Shown here: one piece after another, positions 1 through 11,600 of the stretch
How the letters are laid out: each line of letters opens with the position of its first letter
Position numbering within the stretch: the stretch's first letter is position 1
Assembly: GCA_964019165.1 (NCBI GenBank)
Contig: OZ025277.1
Coordinates: 12,035,534-12,099,533, forward strand
DNA length: 64,000 nt
Origin: Mastigias papua
Taxonomy: Eukaryota; Cnidaria; Scyphozoa; Rhizostomeae; Mastigiidae
Reading direction: 5' to 3'
Made by a program: the position numbers and the translations under genes
The notes under the pieces: generated by a model
Told to the model about the DNA's origin: nothing
Databases searched by the model: none
The model's input: the letters and a program-made list of their open reading frames with translations, nothing else

Positions 1-1209
1 AGTGCGAACAGGCCCTTAATTGTATATAAATGTCACGGTAATGTTATGCACAACGGGATAAAGGAAACCCTCATTGAATTGCGATCACAGTATTGGATTT
101 GTAAAGGGCGACAAGTTGTGAAATCGCTGCTTTCAAAATGCGTAGCCTGTATAAAACATACCGGAAAATCTTATGACACGCCTGCCATGCCGCCGCTACC
201 GCCTTTTCGAGTGTCAGAAGATGTTGCTTTTTCTCAGATCGCAGTTGATTTTGCTGGCCCACTATACGTCCGAAATATATACGGGAAGACAAAAGAAACA
301 AATAAATGCTACATCGCGCTTTTTACATGTACAAGTACTCGAGCAGTCCATTTGGAACTAGTACCCGATTTACATGCAATATCGTTTATCCGCGCTTTGA
401 AACGTTTTATTAGTCGACGTGGACTCCCTAGCTTGATAGTATCCGATAATGGTAAAACATTTATTGATTGTTCAGTTCAAAATTATGTCAACAGTAAAAA
501 TATTAATTGGAAGTTCAACGTCCCCACGGCCAGTTGGTGGGGCGGCGTTTTCGAAGTATTAGTGAAACTTACAAAGAAATGTTTACGAAAAACGTTAGGA
601 AACGCCCATCTTACATTCGAAGAGTTAGAAACGGTCCTAGTCGAAACAGAAGGAATTCTTAATTCGAGGCCGCTTACGTTTGTATACGACGAAATCACAG
701 AACCACCATTAACGCCTTCATGCCTAGTAACAGGACGCCGCTTGCTTGATCAAACAGCTATTTCTTCGAGAATCGTTAAATCGGACAAAGTAACAATAAC
801 GAAACGTTCGCGTTATTTGGAGTCACTTCTCGCTCGGTTTTTTGCGCAATGGAAGGCAGAATATCTTACCTCGCTTAGAGAAAAACATAAACATCGAAAT
901 AAACTCGCCGGTAGAATACCGAAATTGGGAGACATTGTTTGTATACATAAAGACAAGTTACCCAGACAACGCTGGGCATTAGGAAAAATCGTTCGTGTAT
1001 TACCTGGAAAGGATAACATTATTCGTGCTGCCGAAGTTCGTTCGCTAGATAAATCAGGTAATCCTATCGTATTAAAACGTCCAGTCCAGAAACTGTACCC
1101 GTTGGAAATAACAGAACTCGGAACCGAGAAATCGACCTTAAACGAAGATGTAAATAATATTCCTATTACTATGGTATCAGATAAAGACGTTGTCGCTCAT
1201 ATTTCTTAA
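1..1209 (+). CDS. BEL/Pao retrotransposon Pol, integrase and C-terminal part (5' end outside window)
   Basis: The frame is open from base 1, so this is the end of a longer Pol polyprotein rather than a gene starting at the ATG at 46. It begins with an HHCC-type zinc-binding integrase N-domain: His at about 34 and 49, and paired Cys in SKCVACIKH. The integrase core follows, with [10 protein letters not shown] (first catalytic Asp), VSDNGKTF (second Asp) and the GGVFEVLVK region (Glu). After the core comes the C-terminal domain typical of BEL/Pao polyproteins ([31 protein letters not shown]). The product would insert reverse-transcribed element DNA into host chromosomes. No stop or frameshift is seen in about 400 codons, which suggests a fairly young copy. 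A polypurine tract and probable 3' LTR follow directly. The family call is strong; the exact clade is not determined. Confidence 0.92.
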   Translation, partial: SANRPLIVYKCHGNVMHNGIKETLIELRSQYWICKGRQVVKSLLSKCVACIKHTGKSYDTPAMPPLPPFRVSEDVAFSQIAVDFAGPLYVRNIYGKTKETNKCYIALFTCTSTRAVHLELVPDLHAISFIRALKRFISRRGLPSLIVSDNGKTFIDCSVQNYVNSKNINWKFNVPTASWWGGVFEVLVKLTKKCLRKTLGNAHLTFEELETVLVETEGILNSRPLTFVYDEITEPPLTPSCLVTGRRLLDQTAISSRIVKSDKVTITKRSRYLESLLARFFAQWKAEYLTSLREKHKHRNKLAGRIPKLGDIVCIHKDKLPRQRWALGKIVRVLPGKDNIIRAAEVRSLDKSGNPIVLKRPVQKLYPLEITELGTEKSTLNEDVNNIPITMVSDKDVVAHIS

Positions 1210-1271
1210 ATTTTAACAATTATTTCGTTGGTAACATTTATTCGTTGACTCTTGATTGACCTTCGTCAATC

Positions 1272-1281
1272 AGGGGGGAGG
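1272..1281 (+). promoter_or_regulatory. Polypurine tract of the BEL/Pao element
   Basis: An uninterrupted purine run (six G, then AGG) lies 60 bases after the Pol stop codon and just before a TGATGAATATG sequence that can start the LTR. This is the position where plus-strand DNA synthesis is primed in LTR retrotransposons. Confidence 0.65.
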
Positions 1282-1282
1282 A

Positions 1283-1611
1283 TGATGAATATGATATCGA
1301 ACGCACTTGTATCCCTGTGGGATAAGAACGGAAGTAAGGAGATCATATCATGGAGAGAGAAAGAGACGCGAGGAGAGTTTCGATGATAAGGAAAAAGAAG
1401 GGACAGAAAATACGCAAAACAAACGTTTAGAGATTCAGTCGCTGAGGAGCAGCTAGTTAGAGAAACACTTTACGTACTTTCACATCTATTATCGTTATTT
1501 GGTTCGCTTTTTATTATACGTTAGTTTCATTCGCATCTTTGTTTAGACATAACTTTGATTCAATACAATCCCTCGCAATTTTTGGAGTTCATTCTGTAGC
1601 TGAATTGAACA
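1283..1611 (+). repeat. Probable 3' LTR of the BEL/Pao element
   Basis: The stretch starts TGATGA directly after the polypurine tract and a plausible terminal CA lies near 1611 (GAATTGAACA). The 5' LTR is outside the window, so the ends cannot be confirmed by pairing. The start is better supported than the end. Confidence 0.5.
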
Positions 1612-2071
1612 ATATTCCAACATAAAATTCAACAAGCGCCTCGATTCAACCTTGAGCCAGCTTCAGTATGATGAGTAGGAAAAGTATTACATGGCTACAA
1701 TTTGAATCGAAATGCTTAATGGATTTGTCATATCTGTCTTGCAATGTAATGCATGACATATCAACTTAATAGATTGGGCATATCGGTCAGTCAATCTAAT
1801 GGATTCATCATATCGATCTTGTAAAATATATTAGTCGATAAATATTGATAGCCTAAATACTGACTCCTTTGTGGCGTCCTTGTCTTCAAATTCTACGATT
1901 TTTTTATTGTACTATCTGATGTATAACATCTGTACTACGTAAGATATATCTATTCCACAATACTCACAACCAAGAGAAAAATTTTCGAAATGAGATTGAG
2001 CAAAGTTGATTATTCTCAAGATGAATCTGTTACTTATTACATGCTCTAGAAATTTCATGTCAAGCTTCTTT
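1612..2071. other. Intergenic, 3' flank of receptor pseudogene
   Basis: Contains short imperfect repeats around ATGGATTTGTCATATC at about 1718-1830. No gene or recognisable element is seen. Confidence 0.4.
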
Positions 2072-2984
2072 CTACACCACCGCAATCTGCACCCTTCCTT
2101 CTGTGAAAGCAATCACATTACCATTAGAGGTCCTCTCATTTCTACTGATAAAGCACCTCAAAAATCTTTCAAGCAACATTCTCCTCATGTCCCTATGCAA
2201 AAAGATATACATCACTGGTATCGATATAAAGTAGCATGTATTCATCATGAATGCAGTGAACATGATAATGATTAAAGCTTCACGGTTGACAAGCTTCTCT
2301 ATTAAGGAATCAATGATATCCGGAAGAAGTAGAAGAAATACATATAAGACAACGATTGTGGATGAGATATGAAGTACTTGATTGCTGCCACTCTGTGTCT
2401 GCTGGCTATATGCAGAAATGTTACTCAAGTTTCTTTGCCCTCTTTCGTATTATCCAATATATGTAGGAGTATGCGTACACTATGAATAGTAGAAGCAAGC
2501 AATCTATGACTGGGACAACGATCACAAAACAGACTGATCGAAATGTATTTATCCTTAGTGGTGCTAGGATCGAGAAACTTGCTACCCATAATGCCCAAAT
2601 GGCACACAACACCACTTTCACTTTACGTTTTGAAACAAGAATCGTATACCGTAAAGTGTACTTAATCGCAAATAACCTGTCGAATGTCAACATAGCAATG
2701 ACGGCTACGCGAGATGTAATCACGCAAGTTGACGCCAAATTAGAAAACCTGTTGTGCTCCGTAACACCAATCACAACAACAATCCAAGTAAACAGACTAC
2801 TACACGAGACAGGAATCATGAGGATACTTAAGTTCAAGATAATAAGATTTTGATGTGTTCGTTGAGAACTCTGTTTATGAATTCCATATATTCCAATCAC
2901 GTTCAATATCAACGCAAATCCGGCAATGAAAATAGAGATGTATGAAACTAAAATACGGTATTGGCTACTGGATATGAGTACAAT
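2072..2984 (-). pseudogene. Rhodopsin-like GPCR pseudogene, subfamily B
   Basis: This is a full-length copy of the receptor family with at least two disabling lesions. The codon aligned with the start ATG of its relatives (2982-2984) reads ATT. The frame then runs through TM1 (Y-I-S-I-F-I-A-G...ILNVIGIYG), TM2 (NLIILNLSI), DRLFAIKYTLRY after TM3, TM4 and TM5. At 2420-2427 one extra base relative to paralogues throws the reader into a TAA. The other frame resumes with SNISAYSQQTQSGSNQ, TM6 with LLLLPDIIDS, TM7 with SIPVMYIFLHRDMRR and a C-terminal tail. Translation from the first downstream ATG (2912) would lack most of TM1. Everything else is well conserved, so inactivation looks recent. A single sequencing error could explain the frameshift but not the lost start. 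Confidence 0.88.
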
Positions 2985-4139
2985 TGCTACTGCATCTGTC
3001 TGTTAACCTTCACTTATGAATGTACCTTACTTTTGATTAATTAGCTGGTCCAATATTTCTAGTATTCTCCTTCAAAGAGATTAATATGATAGAAGTTCTT
3101 GATATGGATTTAACTTTACTGACTGATAGAAACAGCACTGTTGCCGTTCATACGTGCTGTTGCTTTATCCAACTTGTAACTTCACTAGCTGATCTCTGCA
3201 ACCTGACTTTTTTACTTCCAAACCAATATAAAACTCTTTAGTTCTTATGACTAGTCATACACCAGATTCAGCACACCTTTCTTCTAATATCTGGGTGTGG
3301 CGGGCACTTATATGTGTCCTGTGCGAGAAGGTCTATAAATAATAGCATTCGAGGCCTTACGTAGCTCCAGCAAAACATTCTTCAAACATTGCTTAGACTT
3401 TTTATTGTCATGAAGCGTGTATTAGACGATGTAATTGATGTATGAAATACAGGTGGTACTGGGCACTGTTCGATAGATCCAATTCATTGCTGGCTGATGT
3501 AATTAGGTATTCTGCCACAGAGCTGGTGCATCGATGGAAAGCTAGATTCTTCTTATGTCACTAAATGACGCTATCAGTCTCTTACTCTAGTGTAAACAAT
3601 TGGCGTCGTCTCTGCCTGTGACTCAATATTGAAAGTAAATTCCTATTCACCTATGAAGCATGGATTATGAAAAATAGGCTTCAAATTCAAGTATTCTAAA
3701 GCACTAAATAGTGTTAAAAGATAGCATTTGTTGATGAATATCTTTACCAAAAGAAGCAACGTAACGCAGAGTACGTACTGCAATGTAAGCAGCGTAGAGC
3801 CGTTTGGAAAGCTCATACAAACTGTATTGAATCTTGTGGGAATCAGATTTTGAAGCCAAGAATAAGCAGATAGGGTAAGAATTGCTTGGAGTAAGACTTC
3901 TATATTGTTAGAAGTGCCGATAAGTATGCAGTGTGCCTATTGATTCGGCTGCTTGGGAGACAAGCATTGCGACAATGCAGGTAGTCCTTTGAATGAAGTA
4001 AAAACTATCAAAATGACATGGTGATATTGGCAAACGGTTTAACATAGAATATGAAAGATCGCTATGTTCAATACGATTATGTGAAGAGTCCAGTTTTATA
4101 TTACTTACGTCTGTTTATGATTCTTTTCTTTAGAACAAT
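2985..4139 (-). promoter_or_regulatory. 5' flank of the 2072 receptor copy, with a duplicated upstream block
   Basis: The part from about 3005 to 3560 is paralogous to the upstream flanks of other subfamily B copies (18.2, 30.0 and 46.3 kb). It shares a CTGTGCGAGA motif, a TAGCATT motif and, on the minus strand, TACGTAAGG at 3353-3362, which could be a 5' splice donor. A stretch at about 3660-3770 is related to 26.18-26.29 kb. This suggests promoter and leader sequence co-duplicated with the gene; no coding region is seen. Confidence 0.4.
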
Positions 4140-4372
4140 AAATATTTCAAGAGTTATTCAATAATTTTTGCTTCTATATGATTACCATAGCTCATTCATT
4201 ATTCTCTTATCATTATATATACTTTTCATTCTAATATTTTGTTTTAATCAAAGTATTCTTGTTGCAACTTACGTTTTTAAGCGGAGTGCTCCCTGTAGAT
4301 CAGCTTCAACTGAGGGGCAATCCTCCTTAAATGAATTAAATTAAATTAAAATGAATTAAAATGAATGAAATG
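4140..4372 (+). repeat. Likely LINE 3' tail with AT-rich simple-repeat end
   Basis: The segment ends in CTGTAGATCAGCTTCAACTG, then GAGGGGCAATCCTCC, followed by degenerate repeats of AATTA and AATGA. This layout resembles the 3' untranslated end and simple-repeat tail of invertebrate LINEs. There is no coding sequence, and the left end is not defined. Confidence 0.35.
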
Positions 4373-4495
4373 AACAATTGAAAAAGCAGGAAGCTACAGA
4401 AACCTACAGCCTGAGGAGATTGAACAAAAAGTCTCACTAGCCAATTGCTTTCTGTGGCTTTTCTCCATCTGCAGACTTTCCATTTCATATTCATT

Positions 4496-5410
4496 CTAAA
4501 TTACATTTACCCGCAATCTCTCATCTTTGAGTACAATCGCACTGTTAGATATATCACCCTTCTTGCTACAGCACCTCACAACGTTTTCCAAGAACATTCT
4601 CCTTGTATCTCTATGCAAAAATATATATGTCACCGGCAGTGCTACATAGTAGCAAGTATCCAGCATATACGCAGTTAACAAAATCTTTTCCCAATCTTCA
4701 CCCTTGATAATTGGTTGTAGTATGGAGTCCGTAAAGTCTGGAAGAACAACAAACATAATGTACGAGAGAATAATTGCAGTGGAAACGCGAAGTGCTTGTT
4801 TGCTCCAGTGCTGCACCTGCTGTGGGTTTGCAGAGCTGTCTTTCAAAATCTTCCGTCGCTTACGTATTCTCCAGAATATATAAAAATATGTGCACAAAAT
4901 AAAACATAGAAGTAAAAACTCCGAAATAGGGACAATAATTACAATGATGACGTGAAAATAGATGTCTGTTCCCATTGATTTAAGAACTGAAAAGCCGACA
5001 AACCATGAGAGCCAAATAGCGCTAAGTGCTAACTTCACCATTCTTTTTGAAACAATTATCGGGTACCTTAAACTGTATTTGATGGCAAATAATCTGTCAA
5101 ATGTCACTATGGCAATGATGAAAGTAAGTGTTATGCGAGCGGAAATCCACATTGGTGTGGTCCAACGTAACAGTGTCTTTGACCCCATTCCATGTGTCAG
5201 AACTGAGATCCAATAAGCATTTGCACCAATTGAAATCGGAATCTGAATGACATTTAAATTCAAGATGATAAGATTTTGATGCGTTCGTTGAGACTCCTGT
5301 TTACGAATAAGATATATTCCAATCACGTTCAATATCAATGCAGTACCGGCAATTACAACAGAGATGTAGGATACTGCAGTAAGGTATGGGCTGTTCTGTG
5401 AGAGTGCCAT
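4496..5410 (-). CDS. Rhodopsin-like seven-transmembrane receptor, subfamily B
   Basis: A single-exon receptor of 304 residues. The frame is open further upstream, but its first ATG is at 5408-5410 and aligns with the MALSQ start of paralogues. Seven hydrophobic segments lie at about 11-35, 46-70, 90-112, 126-146, 152-178, 208-232 and 242-266. Class A landmarks are Asn28 (1.50), the DRL triplet at 105-107 in place of DRY, Trp133 in TM4, Pro224 in TM6 and LPVTY at 258-262 in place of NPxxY. Gln56 replaces the usual Asp of TM2, and neither a TM3 Cys nor an ECL2 Cys is present. Arg/Lys-rich loop 3 (RIRKRRKILK) and a helix-8-like FLHRDTRR precede Cys280-281, likely palmitoylated. It should sit in the plasma membrane and signal through G proteins; ligand and coupling are unknown. 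Confidence 0.9.
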   Translation of the reverse strand: MALSQNSPYLTAVSYISVVIAGTALILNVIGIYLIRKQESQRTHQNLIILNLNVIQIPISIGANAYWISVLTHGMGSKTLLRWTTPMWISARITLTFIIAIVTFDRLFAIKYSLRYPIIVSKRMVKLALSAIWLSWFVGFSVLKSMGTDIYFHVIIVIIVPISEFLLLCFILCTYFYIFWRIRKRRKILKDSSANPQQVQHWSKQALRVSTAIILSYIMFVVLPDFTDSILQPIIKGEDWEKILLTAYMLDTCYYVALPVTYIFLHRDTRRMFLENVVRCCSKKGDISNSAIVLKDERLRVNVI

Positions 5411-6152
5411 GAGTCTTGCTTCTGTCTGTTGTCGCTTAGGTATCAGGTGTTCTACACTTGATTGATTATCTGAGTCAATGCTGAAGTTTGAGTGAATCAA
5501 AACTATAGGACTTCTAGAGATGTGTTCACAACTTGACAGCTGAAAGCTATAGAGATGTGCGTTACATGCTCAGTAGTTATACCCAATTTGTATTGTAGCT
5601 GCTTCGTCACGCCAGCAAATTGATTTACATGCCTACAAAACTATACTGTATCACTTGAGTGTGAAGACCCGTTATATACCAGACGTAACACAGCTATCTT
5701 CGAGAATTTAGGACAACAGTCTGTTTTGGAAACTACCACGATCTCAGTGTGAGCAAACTTATAAATTGTATCATCTTTATCTTGATATGACGCAAATAGA
5801 AACACTTCGTACAATATTTGCATTTTCTATTGTTATTATTAGGTGGTACTATTCGTGTTGCCTTGACTGCAATTCAATGCAGTGTTAATCAATTGTTAGC
5901 TAATATAAGTGGATATTCTGATTCATAGATTATAATTCAATCTATAGCAAGACCCAGGGATTAATTTAAGGTGCAGTGATGACCAATTTGTGCAATGGTG
6001 AATTGAAAAATCGATAGCTTTTCACTTGTTAGCTTGAATTACCCAAGCTGACTTATCAAAGCTTCAAGTTTATTCAGTCATCTTGTTTAATTTTGTTGGA
6101 TGTGATCATGTTTTTCGCTACAGATATTTGTTATGTTGTACCACAGTGACAC
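5411..6152 (-). promoter_or_regulatory. 5' flank of the 4496 receptor gene
   Basis: At about 5835-5885 it carries the short conserved block (plus-strand reading TAGGTGGTACTATTCGTGTT then GCCTTGACTGCA) that recurs 430-540 bases upstream of most receptor genes in both subfamilies. It is a candidate promoter or leader element. The rest shows no gene. Confidence 0.35.
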
Positions 6153-6422
6153 GGGCGAGTGGCCGAGTGGTTAGAGTGCTTGATGTCTGAGTGGAACATC
6201 GATAGTTCGAATCAAACCCTCGGTTTATAGTTGGAATGCTCGCTCACTGCCCACCCAACAGCCAAGAGTACCTGGTTGAAATATTTGGGAATTAATAGCA
6301 GCGAGGAAAGGAACTGACCACCCCACCTCACTTTGCCGACGGCTCAGGATAAGTGTCCTCTCTAGAAGACACACCCCAACGCAGGGACTCGTATACGGAG
6401 TTAACCTTCCCTTTTATTTTTT
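6153..6422 (+). mobile_element. tRNA-derived SINE
   Basis: The head resembles a tRNA of the Leu/Ser class. It has a good RNA polymerase III A box, TGGCCGAGTGG, at about 6160-6170, and a B box, AGTTCGAATCA, at 6203-6213, spaced about 33 bases apart. A tRNA-unrelated body of roughly 200 bases follows and ends in a T-rich tail near 6410-6422. Folding as a normal tRNA is doubtful because the acceptor and anticodon arms are degraded. Such elements are transcribed by Pol III and copied by the machinery of a partner LINE. No clear target duplication was found, so the ends are approximate. Confidence 0.7.
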
Positions 6423-7721
6423 ACCATATTGACCATGGCGTAAACATACATTCTCACGTCACCAATCTACGTTTCCAAGGCACAAATCTACTTATTTAAT
6501 GCACAAGTTTCATTTCCATATGATAGAAATGTCTTCCTCTATGCAATAATATGTTCATTCTACTAAAGAACAATGAGTTGAAGGTTTCTATTGCCTTCGA
6601 TTGAAATTGCAATAAAAGGAGTATTAAGTATGCCACCTGATGCTCGTTTGATGACAATCAAAAAGGGGAATACGATGCTGGTGGAGGTACGCAAAGTTGT
6701 GAATGCTACTATTGGCAGGTTCTCTCGCACAAAAAAGCTTGCCAGTTCCCATCACATGCTATTATCCTAAATTATAGACCCTAGCTTTTTTATATCTGTT
6801 GTATAGCTGGCCTTTAGTCTCAAAGGAACCGTTGCGAATTGGCTGCATAGAACTCAAGTTACTGGCAAAGTAGTGAGTGCAAACTTTGGATGCAACTAAG
6901 AACGGTACATGTGGCCCATAACTCTTTAGTTTTCGCCTGCTAGGTGAAAAATTTATCAAGGACTCCAATCGCATTCAACGATTCAGAAGAGAGCATTGAA
7001 ACCGAGAATTATCAAAAGTTGAATAAATGGCTAGACCGCTCTAGAATGACGTAAAACGCATTTCTCACTTTAAAATTTTACTTAATAGTTTACCGCTCAA
7101 GCGTGGATCAAGGAGAAATCTATATTAAAAATTTAACTAGAGTGGAGAAATAAACTTATTGCTAAAAGGCAGAGGAGAAGGCAAAGCACTCCATCCCTCC
7201 AAATGATACCGTGCTTGATATGAATTCCTCTGGCTTCCTCTTAGTGAAGTTACAATCCTGTGGCAGAATACGCAGTTCTACCAACCAACAATGAATTGGT
7301 ATCTTCTACATTGTTCAGTCGCATCTGCAGTTCACACAGCATAAATAACACCACCTGAAATGTGCTTGATTACAATTGAAAATCTGGAAAGTGTATGAAG
7401 AATACTCTGTAGGAGTTCGTAAGTTCAGAGATGCCAGTAGTAACAAGTTCTCTCGCTAAGTGCTTATATGTGTCCACCTTAGACTATTATCCTAGATTCT
7501 AGATGCTAGATGTGTTAACTTTGGAGCATAGTTGATCTTAAATCTTAAAAAGCTTTTTGTTGTTAGGTCACATACAAACCAAGTGGAAGACACTAACAGG
7601 TTGGGCAACGCTACAGCTTTTATCTGTCAGGTCAAAACAATATCAAGAACTCCTGTCGTACTCAACTATTTGAAGGAGAAAGTCGGAAATACCCAAGAGG
7701 TAGTAGGCAGAAGCAAGGCCG
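6423..7721. other. Intergenic, upstream of the plus-strand receptor
   Basis: No gene or element is recognised. The last 30 bases keep the conserved pre-start sequence of subfamily B (GGCAG then AAGCAAGGCCG then ATG), including a possible AG splice acceptor. Confidence 0.35.
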
Positions 7722-8645
7722 ATGGCACTCTCACAGAACAAACAATACCGTATCGTGATTTGTTGCATCTCTATTACAATTTCCGGATTAGCATTGGCAT
7801 TGAACACAATTGGAATATATTTCATTCGTAGACAAGGTTCACAACGGACACATCAAAGTCTTATCATATTGCATTTAAGTATCATTCAGATACCGATTTC
7901 AATCGCCTATGTTTCCTACTGGATCTTAGTCTGGATTTACGGGGAAGAACCAAATGCAGGTCTCAATTGGACCTTACCAATTTGGATCTCCACTCGCGTA
8001 ATACTTATTTCCATCATCTTTATACTAACAGCTGACAGATTACTTGCCATAAAGTACAGTTTGAGATACATGGTCATTATTTCGAAAAGAAAATTAAACA
8101 TGGTCCTAATAGTTAGTTGGGCATCAGGCTTGGTCATTTTCTCGATTCTTAAATCACTGAGATCAGAGATTTATGTTCACTTCATCCTTGTAATTGCTCT
8201 CCCAATTGTGGACAGTGTACTTCTAGTTTTTATTCTATACACATATTGTTACATAATTTTGAGAATACGGAGGAGACGGCAGGCGTTCAGAGATAGCTCA
8301 GTTAACACACAACAGATGCAGCAAGGGAGTGGGCAAGCACTTCGTGTTTCCACAGTAATCATTATCTCTTACGTCATTTGTTTTATCCTTCCAGGATATA
8401 CTGACTCTATAATAAGGCAATCTGTGAAAAGTGGAACTTTGGAAATTATTTTGTTAACTGTAAATATGCTGGATACTTGCTACTTCATAGCACTGCCAGT
8501 GGCATATATATTTTTGCATAGAAACATGAGGAGAATGTTCATGGACATTCTGTTCAGATGCTGTTGCAGGAAAAGTGAGGTCTCCAGCAATGCAAATGTT
8601 GCTGAAATCGTGGGAGAGAGAGCGGAAGTTGCAACGAAGATTTAG
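7722..8645 (+). CDS. Rhodopsin-like seven-transmembrane receptor, subfamily B (plus strand)
   Basis: An intact single-exon receptor of 307 residues and the only full-length copy on the plus strand. The start MALSQ matches paralogues. Landmarks are Asn28 in TM1, Gln56 at the 2.50 position, DRL at 105-107, the basic loop-3 segment RIRRRR at 181-186, Pro224 in TM6, LPVAY at 258-262 and a Cys280-281-282 cluster before a tail of about 25 residues. There is no TM3/ECL2 cysteine pair. The opposite orientation implies a local inversion within the array. The two oppositely oriented fragments at 33.5-34.6 kb are closest to this copy. It is predicted to be a plasma-membrane GPCR with unknown ligand. Confidence 0.9.
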   Translation: MALSQNKQYRIVICCISITISGLALALNTIGIYFIRRQGSQRTHQSLIILHLSIIQIPISIAYVSYWILVWIYGEEPNAGLNWTLPIWISTRVILISIIFILTADRLLAIKYSLRYMVIISKRKLNMVLIVSWASGLVIFSILKSLRSEIYVHFILVIALPIVDSVLLVFILYTYCYIILRIRRRRQAFRDSSVNTQQMQQGSGQALRVSTVIIISYVICFILPGYTDSIIRQSVKSGTLEIILLTVNMLDTCYFIALPVAYIFLHRNMRRMFMDILFRCCCRKSEVSSNANVAEIVGERAEVATKI

Positions 8646-11600
8646 AATGAAGTTACATTAAAGGTCTGAATGAAGAAACAACTAAGAGGACAAATGGCGA
8701 GTAACTTACACGGTTCAATTGCAGTCTAATTCGCATCACTATACGAAATTTTTATGGTCCATAATTTCCAGGATGAATCTGACGTTCCGTGTGTGCCGAA
8801 GAGCTTTCGCCCATAATATTTTCTGCATGACGAACATGATTTTCGCAGTTTCCTATGTGCCAGAAATCTCTTACAGGAGTTAAATCACAAGCAGACAGAG
8901 GTGTAGTGAAGTTAACGATCAAGTTTGCAAAATGCTATTTGGTTGTGGTGAATTTAATGATAACTTTTGGAATGGGTAAATTGACTGGAACTGCTCATCA
9001 TTTGATAGAGAGGGTTGTACCAAAATTGCTTGTAGCATAGTTCTGCGCCAAAATATCTCTGACTGCACACTCTGCATCGAAGATCTTCCGGAAATATGTG
9101 CTAAGATTCACAAAAGCGTGATGTTGGATATTTTTGTAATCATTCCAAGGATTTCATCAAGGGAAAAAGATTACCGATTATTAAAACGATAATAATGAAA
9201 CGTGAAGAGAGAAAAGCATCGTACGCTTCTCTTATAAAGAGTTTGCACTTGTTGTATGAAGGACCGTCACATTTCCCAAGCAAAGTATTCGTGTATTCAT
9301 TCATTCTGGTTTTTCGCAAAATGCTAATATGCATGTCATATTTATATTTGACTTGTATAGCGTAGCCTCTGTGGGTCCGATTAGAAAACCAGTAGAAACG
9401 AATTAAGTACTTATAACCAGCAACTTTGACTGGTAACAAAGATATACGATTACACAGTAGTAAATATAGGAATAGTAACTTATAGCAACCACAAACAAGT
9501 AACCCAACTAATCCAGTAGTAACAATTCCTCTCTCGAATCTTCTGATAATCAGATACTCCAATACTACAAATTAGATCTGTAGCATAATAGGCCTCACTT
9601 CTTCATCTGTTTCTACAATAGTCTCCAAAAGTCCTGAGACACACTGTATTTTATATATGTATTCTGCAATGAACTTTCGTCCCCTTTCTCCGCTCAAACA
9701 ATGTTGGTTTTGGAGAGAAGTGCATGCGATAATGTGTATGAGCGCGCTCGCGCACTCACAGGCACAAAATGCTACATGCTAAATTTTACAGGCATTATTG
9801 GTCCAAGTCTACCTATTGATTATACATGTTAGTGTAACATCATTAGGGCAGCTGAAAACCCAGTAAATGACAGGTTTCGAAGTTATCTACATCTAACCAT
9901 ACGACGTAACATCCTGGTATGTGTTTGCAGGCACAATACACTTTAGATTAGTCTTGTTTTCATGTCCATGTAAAGTATGCTGTCGGGGGGGGGGGGTGGG
10001 GTCAGCATCAACTAAAGAACTATAAGAGGGGCACCTATCTTAGAGAGTTCTACAGCCTTCATGAAGTGCCTGTTATGTTACGCAAAGAAGAGACTCCATA
10101 TTGATAGTTAATTGAAGAAATACTTTGATTGCTTCAAGTGAATTATTTGTTGTTTACACTCAGGACTTTTTCTGTGAAGATGGCAGTTAAAGGCACTATA
10201 GAGTGTAAACTAGAATTGGTGAGCTGTTTTATTCTTTAATAAACTCCTAAGTCATATTATTGGTGAGTTCAATTCAATAAATCCAAAATTGTTTTGATCT
10301 TTGAGAATTTTGTCACTGCGCATGCGTATATCATAGTGATTTCGAATAGAAACGAATGTTTGACATCAATGAAATTTAGATATTTTTTTAAGAAAATTAG
10401 AAAACCGTCTTCCTTCTTAGCATAGCCAGCAATTTGCTTAGACTTTTATAAGACTACCAAAGCATTACTTGTTTTCAATAGCGATATCTAAAATTGGTAT
10501 TTACAGTAGAATAGTAAAAATACTAATTAAAACCAACTAATTATAAACTAAAAAATACAAGCTTTATGACAAAAAGAAATAAATAAAGATGTATCAGTTA
10601 GCGACATATTTTACAGGTGCATCTATCTCCCACCCAGTCAATTATTCTATTTCTGAAAGTTTTTTGAAATTTGAAACTATGCTCTTTTACTATGACAAAG
10701 AGTGGCATGCAATATCAGCATTATTCCATGAGCACCTTCAGTTGATACTTCACAAGCTTTGAAGTCTCGCTGCTCAGGAGAAGTCAAAAATGAAACCTTC
10801 AGCGGAGACTTACTTCATCAACTATGCTCCTCCCCAAGGATAGAGGCATTGAATTTGATTAGGTGAGCTGCAGCTCCCACATTTTCACTGAGCCCCCATC
10901 GGCCATTAAAGTTTCGAAGATCTCTATGCACTTGCGGCACTTTCCTAACTCGCATTTCTAAATTTCTTCACTGAATTGCCATGTCAGTGAGTTTGAGACG
11001 TCGCATTTTAAGCCAATATGAAAGACGTGGTCCGTTAAAATTTTCTCGCTTCGCTCACTATGGGCACTTTGTCAACAAATGCCCCCCCCCCCCCCGTAGC
11101 ATTTCTGCCTTGGAACAATCTCTGATTTCAAGATCATTTGTACGTCCGCTATACAACACATATCTTTCATGATAATATTCCACAGCAGAAACACGCGTGT
11201 TTACTATGCAACTGACCCAGCAATTAATTTTAATCGGAACCTTGTGCATTTGGCATATTGCATGCTTGGAGTCTTTTGTGGTGTTGATTGTCGTCAAACT
11301 AAGAATTACTGGTACAAAATACAGGCTGCTTTAACTACAAATGCAAGCAAATATAATGGTTAACTTGAAGATATTGCTTAGTGATAGAATCAGTATTTTG
11401 CTTTGTCTGTAGGCTATATGCTAAGTGTGAATATCTATCTAAAATCGACATGAACTTTGTCTGTAACTTAGCTGAAAGTTTTTTTATCTGTCAAACCAAA
11501 TATACCCATCAAGTAAGATTCTACTTTGACAAAGCAAAGACAAGATCATGATTTTATGGCTACAGCCATCGATGCAACCACACTTAGGGATATGTTTTGT

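Noticed and set aside
5411..5500. Upstream extension of the 4496 receptor
   Set aside because: The extension begins with TTG and has no ATG before the family-aligned start at 5410.
6153..6225. Functional tRNA gene
   Set aside because: Box A and B are present but the acceptor and anticodon arms do not pair, and a SINE body follows.
9140..9562. 140-codon minus-strand frame
   Set aside because: Opens at TTG rather than ATG, has no recognisable motif and no conserved counterpart in the duplicated flanks.
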